Positions 21,528-34,821 are shown, counted from the stretch's first letter. The stretch is 64,000 nucleotides of DNA from Batillaria attramentaria (GCA_018292915.2 JACVVK020000169.1:557501-621500), one strand, 5' to 3'. The notes: generated by a model not told the origin, from the letters alone. A program made the numbers and translations.

Positions 21528-21699
21528 GTGTATGTGTTGTGACTGGTAGCGTTGTTGTTTCGCGCGTCGTCGATCAGCTGTATGATTCAGGAGCATATAA
21601 CCGGATTTCTACTTCTAGTAATATAAATTACACATTTGCGCTTCTAGTTTTCCAGCCAGGAGGCTGCGAATAATCCCAGCCGGTGTGACAGGACAACTG
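21528..21699. other. unique spacer
   Basis: Nothing recognised. Confidence 0.4.
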
Positions 21700-22150
21700 A
21701 CCGCTTGAACACCCAGCTTTACGGAATTTGACCTTGATCCGCAGGGAACTCAGTTCACTTGAGGTCATTCAAAAAAGACGTTCTTATTAACTATCAATGA
21801 AGATAAGGCCAATGTTCTGCCAAAATTTATAATTTTCGAAACTTTCACCCAATACCTGTGACCTTGGCCCCTGAGGTCAAGGTCACCCACATCGGGCACA
21901 AGAAAGCTTTTCAAACCAACTTCATTTGTGCTAAGTTTGGGTTGCCTGGTGGTTGTGGTTGTGGTTGCTGAGAAACGGGGAAAAAAAACATGATATTTTG
22001 AAAATTTCACCATGACCCTGTGACCCTGACCTTTGAAGGAGGTCATTCAAAATGATTTGTGCAAAGTTTGGTGTTTCTACTGTTTATGGATCTTGAGAAA
22101 AAGCCAGTGTTAACGTTTTGTCACAGACGAACTACAGACACACGAACGGA
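21700..22150. repeat. TGACCTTGA-rich dispersed repeat (single copy here)
   Basis: Two internal sub-units each combine GAGGTCATTCAAAA, a CTAAGTTTGG/GCAAAGTTTGG phrase and clustered TGACCTTGG/TGACCCTGACC motifs, ending in TTTTGTCACAGACGAACTAC. This layout is common in invertebrate interspersed repeats. The AGGTCA/TGACCT content also resembles nuclear-receptor half-sites. A weaker relative of the motif cluster lies at 56940-56975. Confidence 0.6.
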
Positions 22151-22626
22151 GGGCTGTTACAAAGACTCAACCGAGTTTAAAAATAAAATAAAAAAAAACC
22201 CAGACAAGAAAACCACCCATGAACTTCAGTTTGATAAGTTCGAGGCTTCAGATCACAGCCAATCGGTACCGGTAAACTACAGGCGCGGCGACCCTGTTAT
22301 GGATAACGAGAAAGGTCGGTAGTTACGCAACAAAAGAGACACCACACAGGAGCGGGGTATAATATATACATGTCTCACGGTTACACCTGCTGGAAATTTG
22401 GGCTTGGCGTGATAAAGGCCGCTGCTGGGTAGTTTAGCGTGTGAACGGAGTGGTAATCACTGTCTCACACTTGTCTGTAATTGATCTACTGGAAACATGT
22501 AAACTAAAAGCAGAAGAAGAAGAGAGAGAGAAGAAGAAAAAAAAAGAAAAAAAAAGAAGAAAAAAACACCGTGTCATTCACTAACAGACGTGCGGTCACG
22601 TCAGTTCGCGTGCACCGACATTTAAC
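22151..22626. other. unique DNA with purine-rich tract
   Basis: An AG/A-rich run covers 22508-22566. No gene recognised. Confidence 0.5.
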
Positions 22627-22909
22627 ATAATAATAATAATAATAATCGAGTATTGCGCAGGCGCTTTGCCCGATTTCTTGAATCGGCTCACAGCTCCGCG
22701 AGCTGAACCCAACACACACGCTTATGTAAACCACACGCATTCTCTCACACAGTGGACATGAACACATTACGATCACGTGGCGCGAAGGGTCAGCTCAAAA
22801 ATGTAAGTTTCCCAATTTAGAATTGCATTTAGTTTCGAATTTTGTGGGCTGGGTACCCGGAGAGAACCCACGACGATCGGCCCGAATGAACGGTGTCCTG
22901 TACGAGAAG
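22627..22909 (-). mobile_element. SINE-B, lacks tRNA head
   Basis: AAT tail (22627-22647), GCTCCGCGAGCTGAACCCAA, ACCACACGCATTCTCTCACA, TTTGTGGGCTGGGTACCCGG and GTGTCCTGTACGAGAAGG. It stops before the tRNA-like region, exactly where the next copy starts in the opposite direction. Confidence 0.9.
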
Positions 22910-23035
22910 GATGTCCAGTGTGTGAGAGAATGCGTGTGATTCACGTGAGCGTGCGTGTTGGGTTCAGCTCGCGGCGCTTTGAGCCGATTCACAAAATTGG
23001 GTAAAGCACCTATACAATTATTATTATTATTATAT
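22910..23035 (+). mobile_element. SINE-B, 3' part, head-to-head with the preceding copy
   Basis: ATGTCCAGTGTGTGAGAGAA, GTGTTGGGTTCAGCTCGCGG, then an ATT tail (23020-23035). With 22627-22745 it forms an inverted repeat of about 115 bp, both ATT/AAT tails pointing outward. Confidence 0.9.
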
Positions 23036-23336
23036 AAACACAGGGCTATGAGGAAAAAGCCAGCACGAGGAGACAGTTCTAGTGCACCACGGAACCAACT
23101 GTTCCCTCCGACCGTGTCACTAGATCTGTTTGTGTAGTAGGGCCCGTCACAACCAGAGGCTCCCCAGTCTGACTGGATTTGGATAGTGTTCAGGTGGACT
23201 GTTCCCTTAGGATAGCTGTCCCTTCTCCCCCATAACATGCCCGTTAAAGGGCCTTCTCCAATCACTCTTGTACTGGGGACGTTAAGCCCTAGCCTACCTG
23301 CCTACCAAAAAGCCAGCATACGTTTGGGCTGCTAAC

Positions 23337-23369
<33 letters not shown>

Positions 23370-23552
23370 AGAAGTTTAATGTGCAGGCATTTTTGCCCAT
23401 TCACATGTGGGAGGAGGGGGGGGGGGATTACAGTAACATCTGGTAGCAAAATCATGTGAAATGTATAAAACAGTTCACGACAAGCGCTTGGATACCAACG
23501 CACTTGAAAATTGTCTGTCCAATCATAGTTATTTTAGTGCACAAGCACTAGT

Positions 23553-23611
<59 letters not shown>

Positions 23612-24034
23612 TCCAAAAGAGAGAGGAAAAAAATCACAAACAAAAAGACGAAATAACTACAGCGGATATCAATCTCTCAGTTTTCTCACGTCTGAGTCAA
23701 CAGAAATGTCAGCTGGAGTGTTTGAGCGTTCACACCTGAAGCTAAGCCCCACTTCGACGCACAATTTCATGAAGTCTTCCCTCGGGAAACTTCTCGCGAT
23801 TGACATCATCAATAAATGTACCTTCCCCCGTAGAGCTAAATCCGGGGGAAAAAATCGAAGGAAGTTTGTGTGTAACTGTGCTGCATGCCTATCTAAGTCT
23901 ATTGCATGCAGGAAGAAGGGGATTTCATGGATTACGTGTTGTTACGATCAGGATGAGCTGGGATAAGGGAAGCGCTTAAATCACCGTGGGTGGCGTAAGT
24001 CTTCTTAAGATACGACCCGTCTTTTGTTTTTGCC

Positions 24035-24038
<4 letters not shown>
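23036..24038. other. unique DNA with (AG)n arrays and a possible SINE 3' end
   Basis: AG runs at 23339-23366 and 23556-23610, a G run at 23416-23426. GGGGACGTTAAGCCCTAGCC at 23276 resembles the 3' end shared by other repeats in the window (family J and SINE-A), so 23040-23308 may be an undescribed SINE body. No gene. Confidence 0.5.

Positions 24039-24080
<42 letters not shown>
24039..24080. repeat. (CT)n microsatellite
   Basis: Perfect CT run. It is followed by a short unique segment ending GAAATAAAGCTTCATTGATT. Confidence 0.97.
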
Positions 24081-24083
<3 letters not shown>

Positions 24084-24138
24084 CAACAATGTCAATTATC
24101 TTTACCGTTGAGAAATAAAGCTTCATTGATTCTATCTC

Positions 24139-24297
24139 GGAGAGCCGGAGCGTTGGCCTTTCAATGCTCGGGTCGTGAGTTCGAATCTCGGCTGGGTCCA
24201 AATATTTGTACTGGCCTTTTTGTCGTTTCCCCCCGTCTTTGATATCACCCTTACGTGGTGAAAAAGGACGTTAAACTCATAAACATCCACCCCATCC

Positions 24298-24298
<1 letters not shown>
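24139..24298 (+). mobile_element. SINE-A with a deletion across the A box
   Basis: Starts GGAGAGCCGGAGCGTTGG, missing the roughly 18 bp that contain the A box in other copies. The B box (GAGTTCGAATCTC) and the whole body remain, so this copy should be unable to use a Pol III A box. A CT array follows directly. Confidence 0.92.
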
Positions 24299-24350
<52 letters not shown>

Positions 24351-24483
24351 TTGTTGTTGTTGTTTTTATTTCATTTCTTATTTTATTCCTTTTAATTAGT
24401 TAGATAATAGTAATTTTTAGTAACGGCAGGTATGAAAACTATCTGACGTCACCCGCCTCTACCGTTGTAAAATAAAGTTTCAT

Positions 24484-24555
<72 letters not shown>
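24299..24555. repeat. two (CT)n arrays separated by an AT-rich spacer
   Basis: CT runs at 24299-24348 and 24488-24555. The second is directly preceded by AAAATAAAGTTTCATTGACT, nearly the phrase that occurs at 24112-24131. Confidence 0.96.
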
Positions 24556-24557
<2 letters not shown>

Positions 24558-25259
24558 GTCAGAGCGAACTATGTCCTCTTCCCTCTGTACATTTATTTTA
24601 TTTTATTTTATTCATGTGTGTTGAGGGTCAGTTGTGTTTGATAGTGTTTGAAACTGTTTATTTTTCTGTTTGTATTGTTGTACACCCCTCTCCTCCTCCC
24701 CCCCCCCCCCTCTTCCTTCCTTTTTGCCGCCTGATAGTCTTTGTTGCTTGGGCGGTTCTACTACCCCTGCCTACCTGCAAGACGGCCTCTTTTGCTTGCG
24801 CGGATCTCCCCCCTCCCCCTGATCCTTTTCCCGCCTAGAGCTTCCCAAAGAATAGGCGCCGCAGAAATCATCGTCAGTATTATTATGACAGTATTAATTA
24901 TCCAAAATTGTTCCAGTGACACCGGCTGCTCAAAACGCTACACAGATCACACAACCCTGCAATGCCCTCCTACACACCACAGGTGCATGTCTGGAACGTA
25001 AGCGGGGGCACCGTGGGGCGACCCCCAGCTTGTCAACATGTCACGGGGTTTGAGTTCCAGCACTGGGCACGTGCCAATACTGTGTCACAAGGCGATGGCC
25101 CGACCCCAGGGGCTGTGTCCCCGGGGAGGACTCCGGGGTGGCTCTGGGGAGGTGACGGGAGTGATCGGTTGATTGGCTCGTTTAGTGGAGTGGCCATAAA
25201 GATCGATTGGCGGATAAACTAATTCGTGGCTTACTGTGGAAAACAATGTCACATTGCAT
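24556..25259. other. unique DNA, no gene seen
   Basis: TTTTA run near 24596-24615, C run at 24697-24709. No domain-like frame. Confidence 0.45.
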
Positions 25260-25560
25260 TTAAAGGTCTGCAATGTCAACAAAAAGCCTCAAACAGTGTG
25301 TTAAAAAAAAAAAACCAAACACACAACACTATCCAACTGTGCAAAAATGCACAGTCAACTTTGTCACAGTTACAGACTTTTCAGCGTCCCTGAAACCCCT
25401 CAAAAAAAAGCCGAGAGCAGCCTGATTTCACAGCTCAGTTTGCGTTTTGACACCTTCCAGACACTGTAGCGATGTGTCTCGCTCACTGACCAAAAGCACA
25501 GTGAATTCACTGCAAACTCACGCTCTGGTTTTATAAGTCTCCGAAGCGCCTTTCACTCTG
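25260..25560 (+). mobile_element. family E, truncated copy
   Basis: Starts with the same TTAAAGGTCTGCAATGTCAA terminus as 21105 and stays similar through TTTTCAGCGTCCCTGAAACC, GATTTCACAGCTCAGTTT and CTCACGCTCTGGTTTTATAA, then diverges near 25560. The right inverted terminus is absent. About 60 bp of the copy at 21105 (GGAGCGAGAAAGATCGCAG onward) are missing internally. Confidence 0.85.
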
Positions 25561-25985
25561 CAAGTGTGACTCTAAAGCCTCTATGTTGGTAACGTCGCTG
25601 AGATGTAAAACTGTCGCTTTCAAAGCGATAAGGCGGTTTGCCAGACAGAAGGGTGTTTCATTTGGCCATCGCGACCGTTTTCGTGACTTTGTGGCTTCTA
25701 ATAGTAGAGAAATGTGACTTTCTTTGAGCCTACGGTCCTTTCCTGAACAGACTGGGACTAGACAAAGCTTCTAAATATAGCCACCAATCAGCGCCGTCTG
25801 GCTAGCTCTCAATCCGCAACCAGGTGACGTTGTCTGCTCAGTGCGCGGTACACTTCTAGAACTTATACGCTGGCCAGAGTCACCACAATGGTGTCAGATT
25901 CTATTTTGTGACTCAGGTGACTGATTCAGCGAAGAGTTGACAAGTTTTCCGCTCGCTAATGTATGCCTGTTAGACTCGAGACTTT
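25561..25985 (+). mobile_element. family F dispersed repeat, copy 1
   Basis: Homologous along its length to the minus-strand copy at 41549-41985 and, in its right half, to 43701-43896. Shared landmarks are TTTGGCCATCGCGACCGTTT, AGTAGAGAAATGTGACTTTC, GACGTTGTCTGCTCAGT and GAGTCACCACAATGGT. No coding capacity. It abuts the truncated family E copy, forming a composite. Confidence 0.85.
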
Positions 25986-26123
25986 TAACTGTGTTGTCTA
26001 ATAGGAAAGGAATGCGGCGTGATTGGCGATCACCGGGTCAAAGCAGCAATTGATTCGACACTTGAGAATCTTCACACTGACGCCGGCACATTCCGACCTA
26101 ACTCGCGGGTCACGGTGTCATAA

Positions 26124-26165
<42 letters not shown>

Positions 26166-28734
26166 CTGTGAAACACGTGTTGGTGTCAGTATTGTTCCGT
26201 CCTTCAGTCGGAATCATCTCCGCTATTTTTGGGATCTTACTAACTCCGTGTAGACGGGATCTTGTTTGCCCGTGGGAAAGTCAAGTTGTATTGGACGTTA
26301 ACCAACAATACATCTGCCACTCTGTTTGTTCGCTTAAGAGCAAAACACGATGTTTAATAGACCATCGGCCCAGCCGGTTTTATTCTTGGCCTCAGTTCTG
26401 TTCGAACTCGACGTAACAAAGTGTCAACAGATCATAACCTTGTAACGATAAACTCCCTACAGTTTTACAAACACACGCGGGTTTTTCACTTGCCGTGAGA
26501 GGCCGGGTGGAAGTGGGGGTTGTTGGGAAGCGTTTTGGTGTGGGGTGGGGTAGGGTGGAGTGTGGCGGGGTGGGGTGCGTGTGATAGTGATCGATATTTC
26601 GTACACTCGACATGGACATCGTGGGAGACTGACGAGGGGTGGTGGAAATGAGCATGGGAACAAGGTTGTGACAGGTTTGCTACGGGAGGTGGTGAGAGGA
26701 AAACAATGGAGAAATAAAGCTTGAGAGAGTGAAAAAGAACACACAGTTCGGTCACAACCACCCAGGCGTGACTGACCCTACGTGAGGTCAACCTTACAGC
26801 GCCGTGACTGCGCATGCGTCGACATGCAACGTCCAGGCGTGGTCTGAGAACGGCGTCAGCTTTTGCATGTAACGACCTCCTTTGAAAGTGACATCCGTCA
26901 CCTCCCGTGTCCAATCACCGTGTCACAGCCAAGGTCATGGGCACGTGACTGCGCGTGCATTTCACTCCGGATGTTACGTCACGGGGACGATGATGCCTGC
27001 AGACCGACGGAAGGCCGGACCAGGGTGGATGGTGGAGGTACTGATAAATACCGGGCAGGTCTCAGGAAGTCTGTGACGAAGCTGCTTTGTGCTGAAGATT
27101 TAAGAGCGGACACTGATGGGTCACGGTGACATTTCACTGTCCGTCTGTCAGTTTGTCTAGACGTTAAACTATACGTCAATCTCTGGGTCGAGGTGACAAT
27201 CAGCGGTGAGTCGAGTCAATTGAGTAATTGCCGTGAAGACCGGTCCAGTCCAGACAGAGACACACATAGAGGTTTCTGGACCAGTCCGTTTGGTCTACCT
27301 TGTACCCAGGCTGAACTTCTCAACGACAACTTTAGTGAAAACCTTTCCCAAGATATTTCTTAAGCCGTCGTCCGTATAACGAAAATTTTCGCCGCACTAC
27401 GCGGAGGACCATCGGAATTTATGGCTCATTTTCTTCTTGCAAAATATTAAAGGGGAAATTCGACCGAGACAAGCGGTTCTATTAAAATCTTGTTCTTGAT
27501 ATTTTTAAGTATGGAACGGACATGTAATATGCGGGTGCGGACGAACAACAACAACACCACCACCACCAACAACAAAATAAACCCCACAAAAACAGCAACA
27601 ACCAAAATCTCAGCACACAAGCTCACTTCGACCCATGCAGACCACACTCTTTCACACTACTGACCATGAAATGTTAGATAACGATATGAAGAACACCGTA
27701 CTGAGCCTTAGCGTAACCACCCCCCCCCCTCTCTCTCTCTCTCTCTATTAGAGAGAAAAAATACAACTTGCGACCACTCATTCGTCTAGACAGTCTACAA
27801 AAACTGGCATCACCCCCAGCTCGCCAGCCCGCGTATGAAAGCTATCGAAGTTACGTCATTGTTACGACTGAGAACAATGCAGTCACTTGGGCGTTTTCCC
27901 GCAGACAAGACGCAGATATGACTGGTTGTGTTTTGACAATGTTTAGCTCTGTGGCTGCCTCGGACAGGCACCCTTTTGTTTCTCACCATCAGAACTCGCT
28001 GCTTGTGTCAACTCTGCCCTCGGCCCCAAAGAACACAGAATCGTAATGTTTGCGCAAAAATTGAAAACCGACGAGAGACGCGGCAAAAATTTGACGTTCA
28101 AATTTAAATATGCGGTAGGCGGGTTATGTGGGGGCGAAGGATATTAGAGGAAAGTTTACCGAGGGAGGTGGATGGAACTGCTTTGTAGAATGGAGACGGG
28201 GTTTCACGACCGTCTTGTGATAGATAAAGTTTCTGGTCTTGCGAGGGGAAAAAAAAAACACAAAAAAACGACAAATATTGTTGATGGTACGTGGACGATC
28301 GGACTGCCTTTAAAGCTTAAAAAAAAGTACAAGTGTGTTTGGGGAATCATGGCGTTAGGTCGAAAGAAACTTCCTTTTGCTGACGTCCATGTCAAATTTG
28401 ACTTTATGCCTTAGTTCTTCTAGTTTCCTCCTTCCAAACTCATCGGTTTTCTTGGTCTGGTCACGTGAAACAGAACACAGATCAAAAAGCAACATTGACA
28501 CTGACACTAACACTCAAAGTGTAGCGCCACTGTGACAAAAGTGAGGCCTTCGTTACAAGTGACCTTTGTGAACCGCTGACATGTTAAAAATGTCATACAC
28601 GATTCGAATCGAGAAATGTCATGTTAAAGCATTGCCGTTTTTGTTTACAACACATACAGCTTGGCACAGTCAATAAAGTCCGTACGCCATGTTGGATCTG
28701 AAACAAGTTGTCACCAGGCGGTCTGCTTTGGTAA
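25986..28734. other. long unique stretch, no gene seen
   Basis: Contains an (AC)n microsatellite at 26126-26163, GGGGTG-rich DNA at 26520-26575, ACAACAAC/CCACCA-rich DNA at 27544-27610 and a C/CT tract at 27720-27746. Frames of up to 142 codons occur on both strands, but none shows a family motif. A gene with short exons here cannot be excluded by eye. Confidence 0.4.
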
Positions 28735-28970
28735 TGTTCAGCCCACAAAAATCGAAAATAATGCGATTCTAAAATTCCGAAACTTAAATTGCTGAGCTGG
28801 CCCTTCGCAACACATGATTGTCATGTGTTCATGCCCACTGGCAGTGTCTGAGACAATGCGTGTGACTCACGTGAGCGTGCGTGCTCGGTTTAGCTCGCTG
28901 CGCTTTGAGCCAAATATTTGGGATAAAGCGCCTATAATTATTAATTATTATTATTATTATTATAATTATC
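28735..28970 (+). mobile_element. SINE-B, 3' half
   Basis: Starts at TTCAGCCCACAAAAATCGAA, keeps TTGCTGAGCTGGCCCTTCGC, GTGTGACTCACGTGAGCGTG and CGCTTTGAGCCAAATATTTG, and ends in ATT/TAATTA repeats. No tRNA head. Confidence 0.92.
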
Positions 28971-28997
28971 GGGGGGAAAACTGCCAAACACCAGAAA

Positions 28998-29156
28998 GTC
29001 GGGATAGCTGAATGGTAGACCGTTGGACTTTCAATGCTCGGGTCGTGAGTTCGCATCCCGACTGAGGCCGAATATATGTGCTGGCCTTTTCTTTCTTACC
29101 CCGTCTTCGAAATCACCCATACGTGGTGGAAAAGGACGTCTAACTCCCAAACACCC
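28998..29156 (+). mobile_element. SINE-A, nearly full length
   Basis: Head GTCGGGATAGCTGAATGGTA (diverged A-box region), B box GAGTTCGCATCCC, body to GAAAAGGACGTCTAACTCCC. Changes in both boxes suggest an old copy. Confidence 0.92.
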
Positions 29157-30027
29157 TGTCCGGCAAAGACCATCGTCTTGGCAGCAAGTTGGGGTCGTAC
29201 AGCCCATCAGGCGTGGGACTTGGCACTGCGTGTCAACGGTTCAAAACCCTGACGGATTTGGAATTGGTACAGACTTCTGAAGCGGGTGTCTCCTCTCGTG
29301 ACATCCGTGAGATCAAATTTTTTCGCTCAGTGCAATCCGTGAGATTGAATTGGGCTCAGTGAGCGGAAAAATCCGCAGTACAACATACCGGCACTAAGCC
29401 AGCAGCCTCCCTGATAGGTTCATCAGGTTAATTGGACGGACAGGATCAGCTGGTAAAAAAAAAAAAAAAAAGGACTAGATCAAAACTCCAGTGGATCGTA
29501 TGCCACGTCTCCCAGGCTCTTCAGGTCTCCTTTCATCTTGGCCAAATGTTCTTCCATACACACGAGCGCTTTGTTTCAGCGGCGGGAAAAATGCATCGCG
29601 CTGCTTCTGTCCACAAGTCTGGCCTCGACTGCCTGTCCCCCCCTACAACACACTCCATTGTTCCACTCTTCATTTTTTTTTCAGTCCCCCCCCCCTCCCC
29701 CGGCCCCTTCATCTCCTTTTACGGATCTTTTCCAACCGTATCCCCTCGTGCCCACTTCTGTGTCATACCTGAAATGATTATGAAGCCTTGGAGACGGAGA
29801 CTCGGCGAGCCTGGATGAAGAATTGGCAGCGGACAAAACGTTTTTCATCTTAACTTGCACTCGGAGCAAACAAACAGTTCTAGACAAGACACGGATAGAT
29901 TGTCACAGCTCTTTAAGGCAAAAGAAAAACAAAACAAAAAAAAATAAAAAAAGAACAACAAGAAGAACGCGATTTTCTCGAAACCGGCAAAAACGCATCT
30001 CTCTCGAAATAAACTTCTCTCCCACAT
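29157..30027. other. unique DNA, no gene seen
   Basis: A run at 29456-29471, T and C runs around 29669-29700, A-rich stretch 29922-29960. Frames around 29432-29818 on the plus strand lack domains. The right part may belong to the LINE remnant that follows. Confidence 0.4.
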
Positions 30028-30156
30028 TCACTCCGCCAATCACCCTCCCCTGAAACTTTCACTCCGCCAATCACCCTCCCCTGAAACTTTCAAGAAAAAC
30101 CTCAAACCCCACCTGTTTTCTGCCCAAAACAACATTTGATTCTGGTTTGCATCGTG

Positions 30157-30204
<48 letters not shown>

Positions 30205-30355
30205 TGTGTGTGTGTGTGTGGTTGCTCCCCGACCTGATGGCATTGTAAATTGTTGTCTATACATTTCTCCCTTTTCACTTTTTTGAGCGCTTAGAACTGT
30301 CACAGTTATTAACTGATAGGTTATAGCGCTATATAAGTACTGTCATTATCATTAT
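30028..30355 (+). mobile_element. LINE (non-LTR retrotransposon) 3' end
   Basis: An open frame ending at the TGA of 30137-30139 reads SPETFKKNLKPHLFSAQNNI, the (S)FK-x2-LK-x-HLF signature found at the extreme C-terminus of reverse-transcriptase ORFs of several LINE clades. A 3' UTR follows, ending in TATAGCGCTATATAAGTACT and an ATT tail. The UTR carries a GTGC/GT microsatellite (30155-30220). A 31-bp tandem duplication of CACTCCGCCAATCACCCTCC lies just upstream (30028-30089). No reverse-transcriptase core remains, so the copy is dead on arrival by 5' truncation. Confidence 0.75.
30155..30220. repeat. (GTGC)n-(GT)n microsatellite
   Basis: Alternating purine-pyrimidine run within the LINE 3' UTR, prone to Z-DNA. 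Confidence 0.95.
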
Positions 30356-31160
30356 TATTAAAAGTTATTTGGAAAAAAAAAAAACAGCAACCACCTGTTT
30401 ATGACGTACATGAAACCATGTGAAATGCACGCAAACAGGTTAACCATAGCGGAATACTCAGTATGTAATTTAGTATATTACAGATAACGGGACGTCTTTG
30501 TGAAACTGAGGGTGCTTGATCAGAATACCAGCCAATGAATTATGTCTGTGTCCGAGAAATTATGTGCAGTATAAAGTACATGTACGTTCAGTCAGTGTTA
30601 CGTTAAAATACAGCATTTTACCACGGATTTTTTTTTTCTTCGATGGGGGGGGGGGGGGGAAGGGGGGCTATTTGCAGTACTGTCAGTTGGATTTTCCACG
30701 CCAGGCGCCGTAAATGTTTGTTGTGATGAAAACAACATACTTCGGACTATAACTTGAATATATATAGACTACAAACATTATAATGTACTCTTGATACATG
30801 TACACAAATGCACCCAGAGGCGCTCTAAGATAGAAAGTTTTTTCAGTACTTACCAAAACTGAAAGCCTTCAGTGTTGAAAACAAGACGGAGACACCTCAG
30901 TCAACGACACAACTTAGCATTGAATGTAGGACTAGTTAAAACACACACTGAGTCAAGCGATAACGCTCATGAGATCCGTGTAATCTCGTGGCACCGACAG
31001 CGGAGTAAGTGGCGCTCATTTTCCAGTCCCTGTGATCAGCTGAGTTGCCAGTTACAGGCGTGGAGGTGTAGCCGCGCGTAGGCGTTTAAAATATACACCT
31101 GTCAAGTGACTTTCGGAAATACCCGCTGTCGAAACACAACTATATATAGTCACACTGCTT
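30356..31160. other. unique DNA, no gene seen
   Basis: A run at 30373-30385, T run and G run at 30629-30665. Nothing coding recognised. Confidence 0.45.
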
Positions 31161-31185
31161 CTCTCTCTCTCTCTCTCTCTCTCTC

Positions 31186-31352
31186 GGGGAGCCGGGGTGG
31201 CCGAATGGTAGAGCGTTGGATTCTCAATGCTCGGGTCGTGAGTTCGAATCCCGGCTGGGGCCAAATATTTGTGCTGGCCCTTTCCTCGTTGCCCCGTCTT
31301 TGATATCACCCTTACGTGGTGAAAAAGGACGTTAAATTCCTAAACACCCACC
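31186..31352 (+). mobile_element. SINE-A, full length, first of a tandem pair
   Basis: Intact head GGCCGAATGGTAGAGCGTTG, B box GAGTTCGAATCCC, body and GGACGTTAAATTCC end. CT runs flank it at 31161-31184 and 31353-31368, so the target duplication is hidden in, or is, the CT array. Confidence 0.95.
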
Positions 31353-31369
31353 CTCTCTCTCTCTCTCTC

Positions 31370-31543
31370 GGGGAGCCGGGGTGGCCGAATGGTAGAGCGT
31401 TGGACTTCTAATGCTCGGGTCGTGAGTTCGTATCCCGGCTAGGACCAAATATTTGTGCTGTCTTTTTCATCGTTGCCCCGTCTTTGCCGATATCACCCGT
31501 ATGTGGTGGAAAAGGACGTTAAACACCCAAACACCCAACCACC
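31370..31543 (+). mobile_element. SINE-A, full length, second of a tandem pair
   Basis: Same orientation as its neighbour, separated only by a CT run. TCTTTGCCGATATCACCC carries a 3-bp insertion. It differs from the first copy at many positions, so it is a separate insertion into the CT array and not a recent tandem duplication. A CT/CA run follows at 31544-31592. Confidence 0.95.

Positions 31544-31592
<49 letters not shown>
31544..31592. repeat. (CT)n-(CA)n microsatellite
   Basis: CT run into CA run after the SINE-A pair. Confidence 0.97.
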
Positions 31593-33944
<2,352 letters not shown>

Positions 33945-34137
33945 GGCTATTATGGAGGGAACTCGTACAGGTCTATTTTTAGACGGTTAGGGTTAGGTTT
34001 AGAGTTAGGGTTAGGCTTAGGGTTAGGGTTAGGGTTTGGTTAGGGTTTGAACGCGCTATCGGGCGTTTCCGGAATCCCGTGACCTCAGGTGACGTCCGTC
34101 TAAAAATAGACCTGTACGAGTTCCCCCCATAATAGCC
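33945..34137. mobile_element. foldback element: 42-bp inverted arms around telomere-like repeats
   Basis: The left arm (33945-33986, starting GGCTATTATGGAGGGAAC) and right arm (34096-34137) are inverse copies with a single mismatch in 42 bp. The 109-bp loop starts with a run of TTAGGG-type units (33985-34048: TTAGGGTTAGG, TTAGGGTTAGGGTTAGGG and so on), then about 47 bp of GC-rich DNA. Family imperfections continue a few bases beyond the arms. No reading frame. Its arm phrase AAATAGACCTGTACG resembles the 16-bp unit at 661-979, which also abuts a telomere-like tract. Confidence 0.85.
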
Positions 34138-34516
34138 TTCACCTGAACAAAACTAGAGACATAGTTACGGCGTTTCGCTCCCTTTAAACATGCATAGTTC
34201 CGTCCCTTGGATATAAAACAATTCAGTTGTGTCCCTTGTCTTCAGATCCATAAGAGCGGGCGGCGTGATTGAAGAACACATGAAAGGGATCAATCGTACT
34301 AATGTTATTAGTTTCTCTTCAGTGAGACGTATCTTTTGCCCGTATGTGTTATCAAGGACGGGAATATCAAACAATAAACACCTGATATCAAAACACGCCA
34401 CTTTACATCTGTGATTTACCAACCCTCCAAAAAAAAAGTCTAAACTGTAAGATCTTCTTTTATGTGAGAACTGCCAGTGAAAAAGACATATAAAAAAAGG
34501 TCTGTCGGCTGACTCT
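34138..34516. other. unique DNA, no gene seen
   Basis: Short frames on both strands without domains. Confidence 0.45.
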
Positions 34517-34542
34517 GTGTGTGTGTGCGTGCGTGCGCGCGC

Positions 34543-34628
<86 letters not shown>
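34517..34628. repeat. (GT)n-(GC)n-(GT)n microsatellite
   Basis: The central CG run (about 34531-34556) inside GT blocks is a classic Z-DNA-prone alternating sequence. Confidence 0.97.
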
Positions 34629-34629
<1 letters not shown>

Positions 34630-34775
34630 GTTCTTTGTTCTCTTTTCTGAGGAACACAAATTGTTAAACCAACACAGAGCAAGACATGCTGACACGAATA
34701 TACATGGACTAAAACCAAGAGGGGCACTCGGTACAGATGTAACACTTGTTAAACCAGACAGAGCCGATACACAAA

Positions 34776-34821
<46 letters not shown>

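Noticed and set aside
33985..34048. True chromosome end
   Set aside because: Only about ten degenerate TTAGGG units, flanked by unique DNA on both sides. Interstitial.
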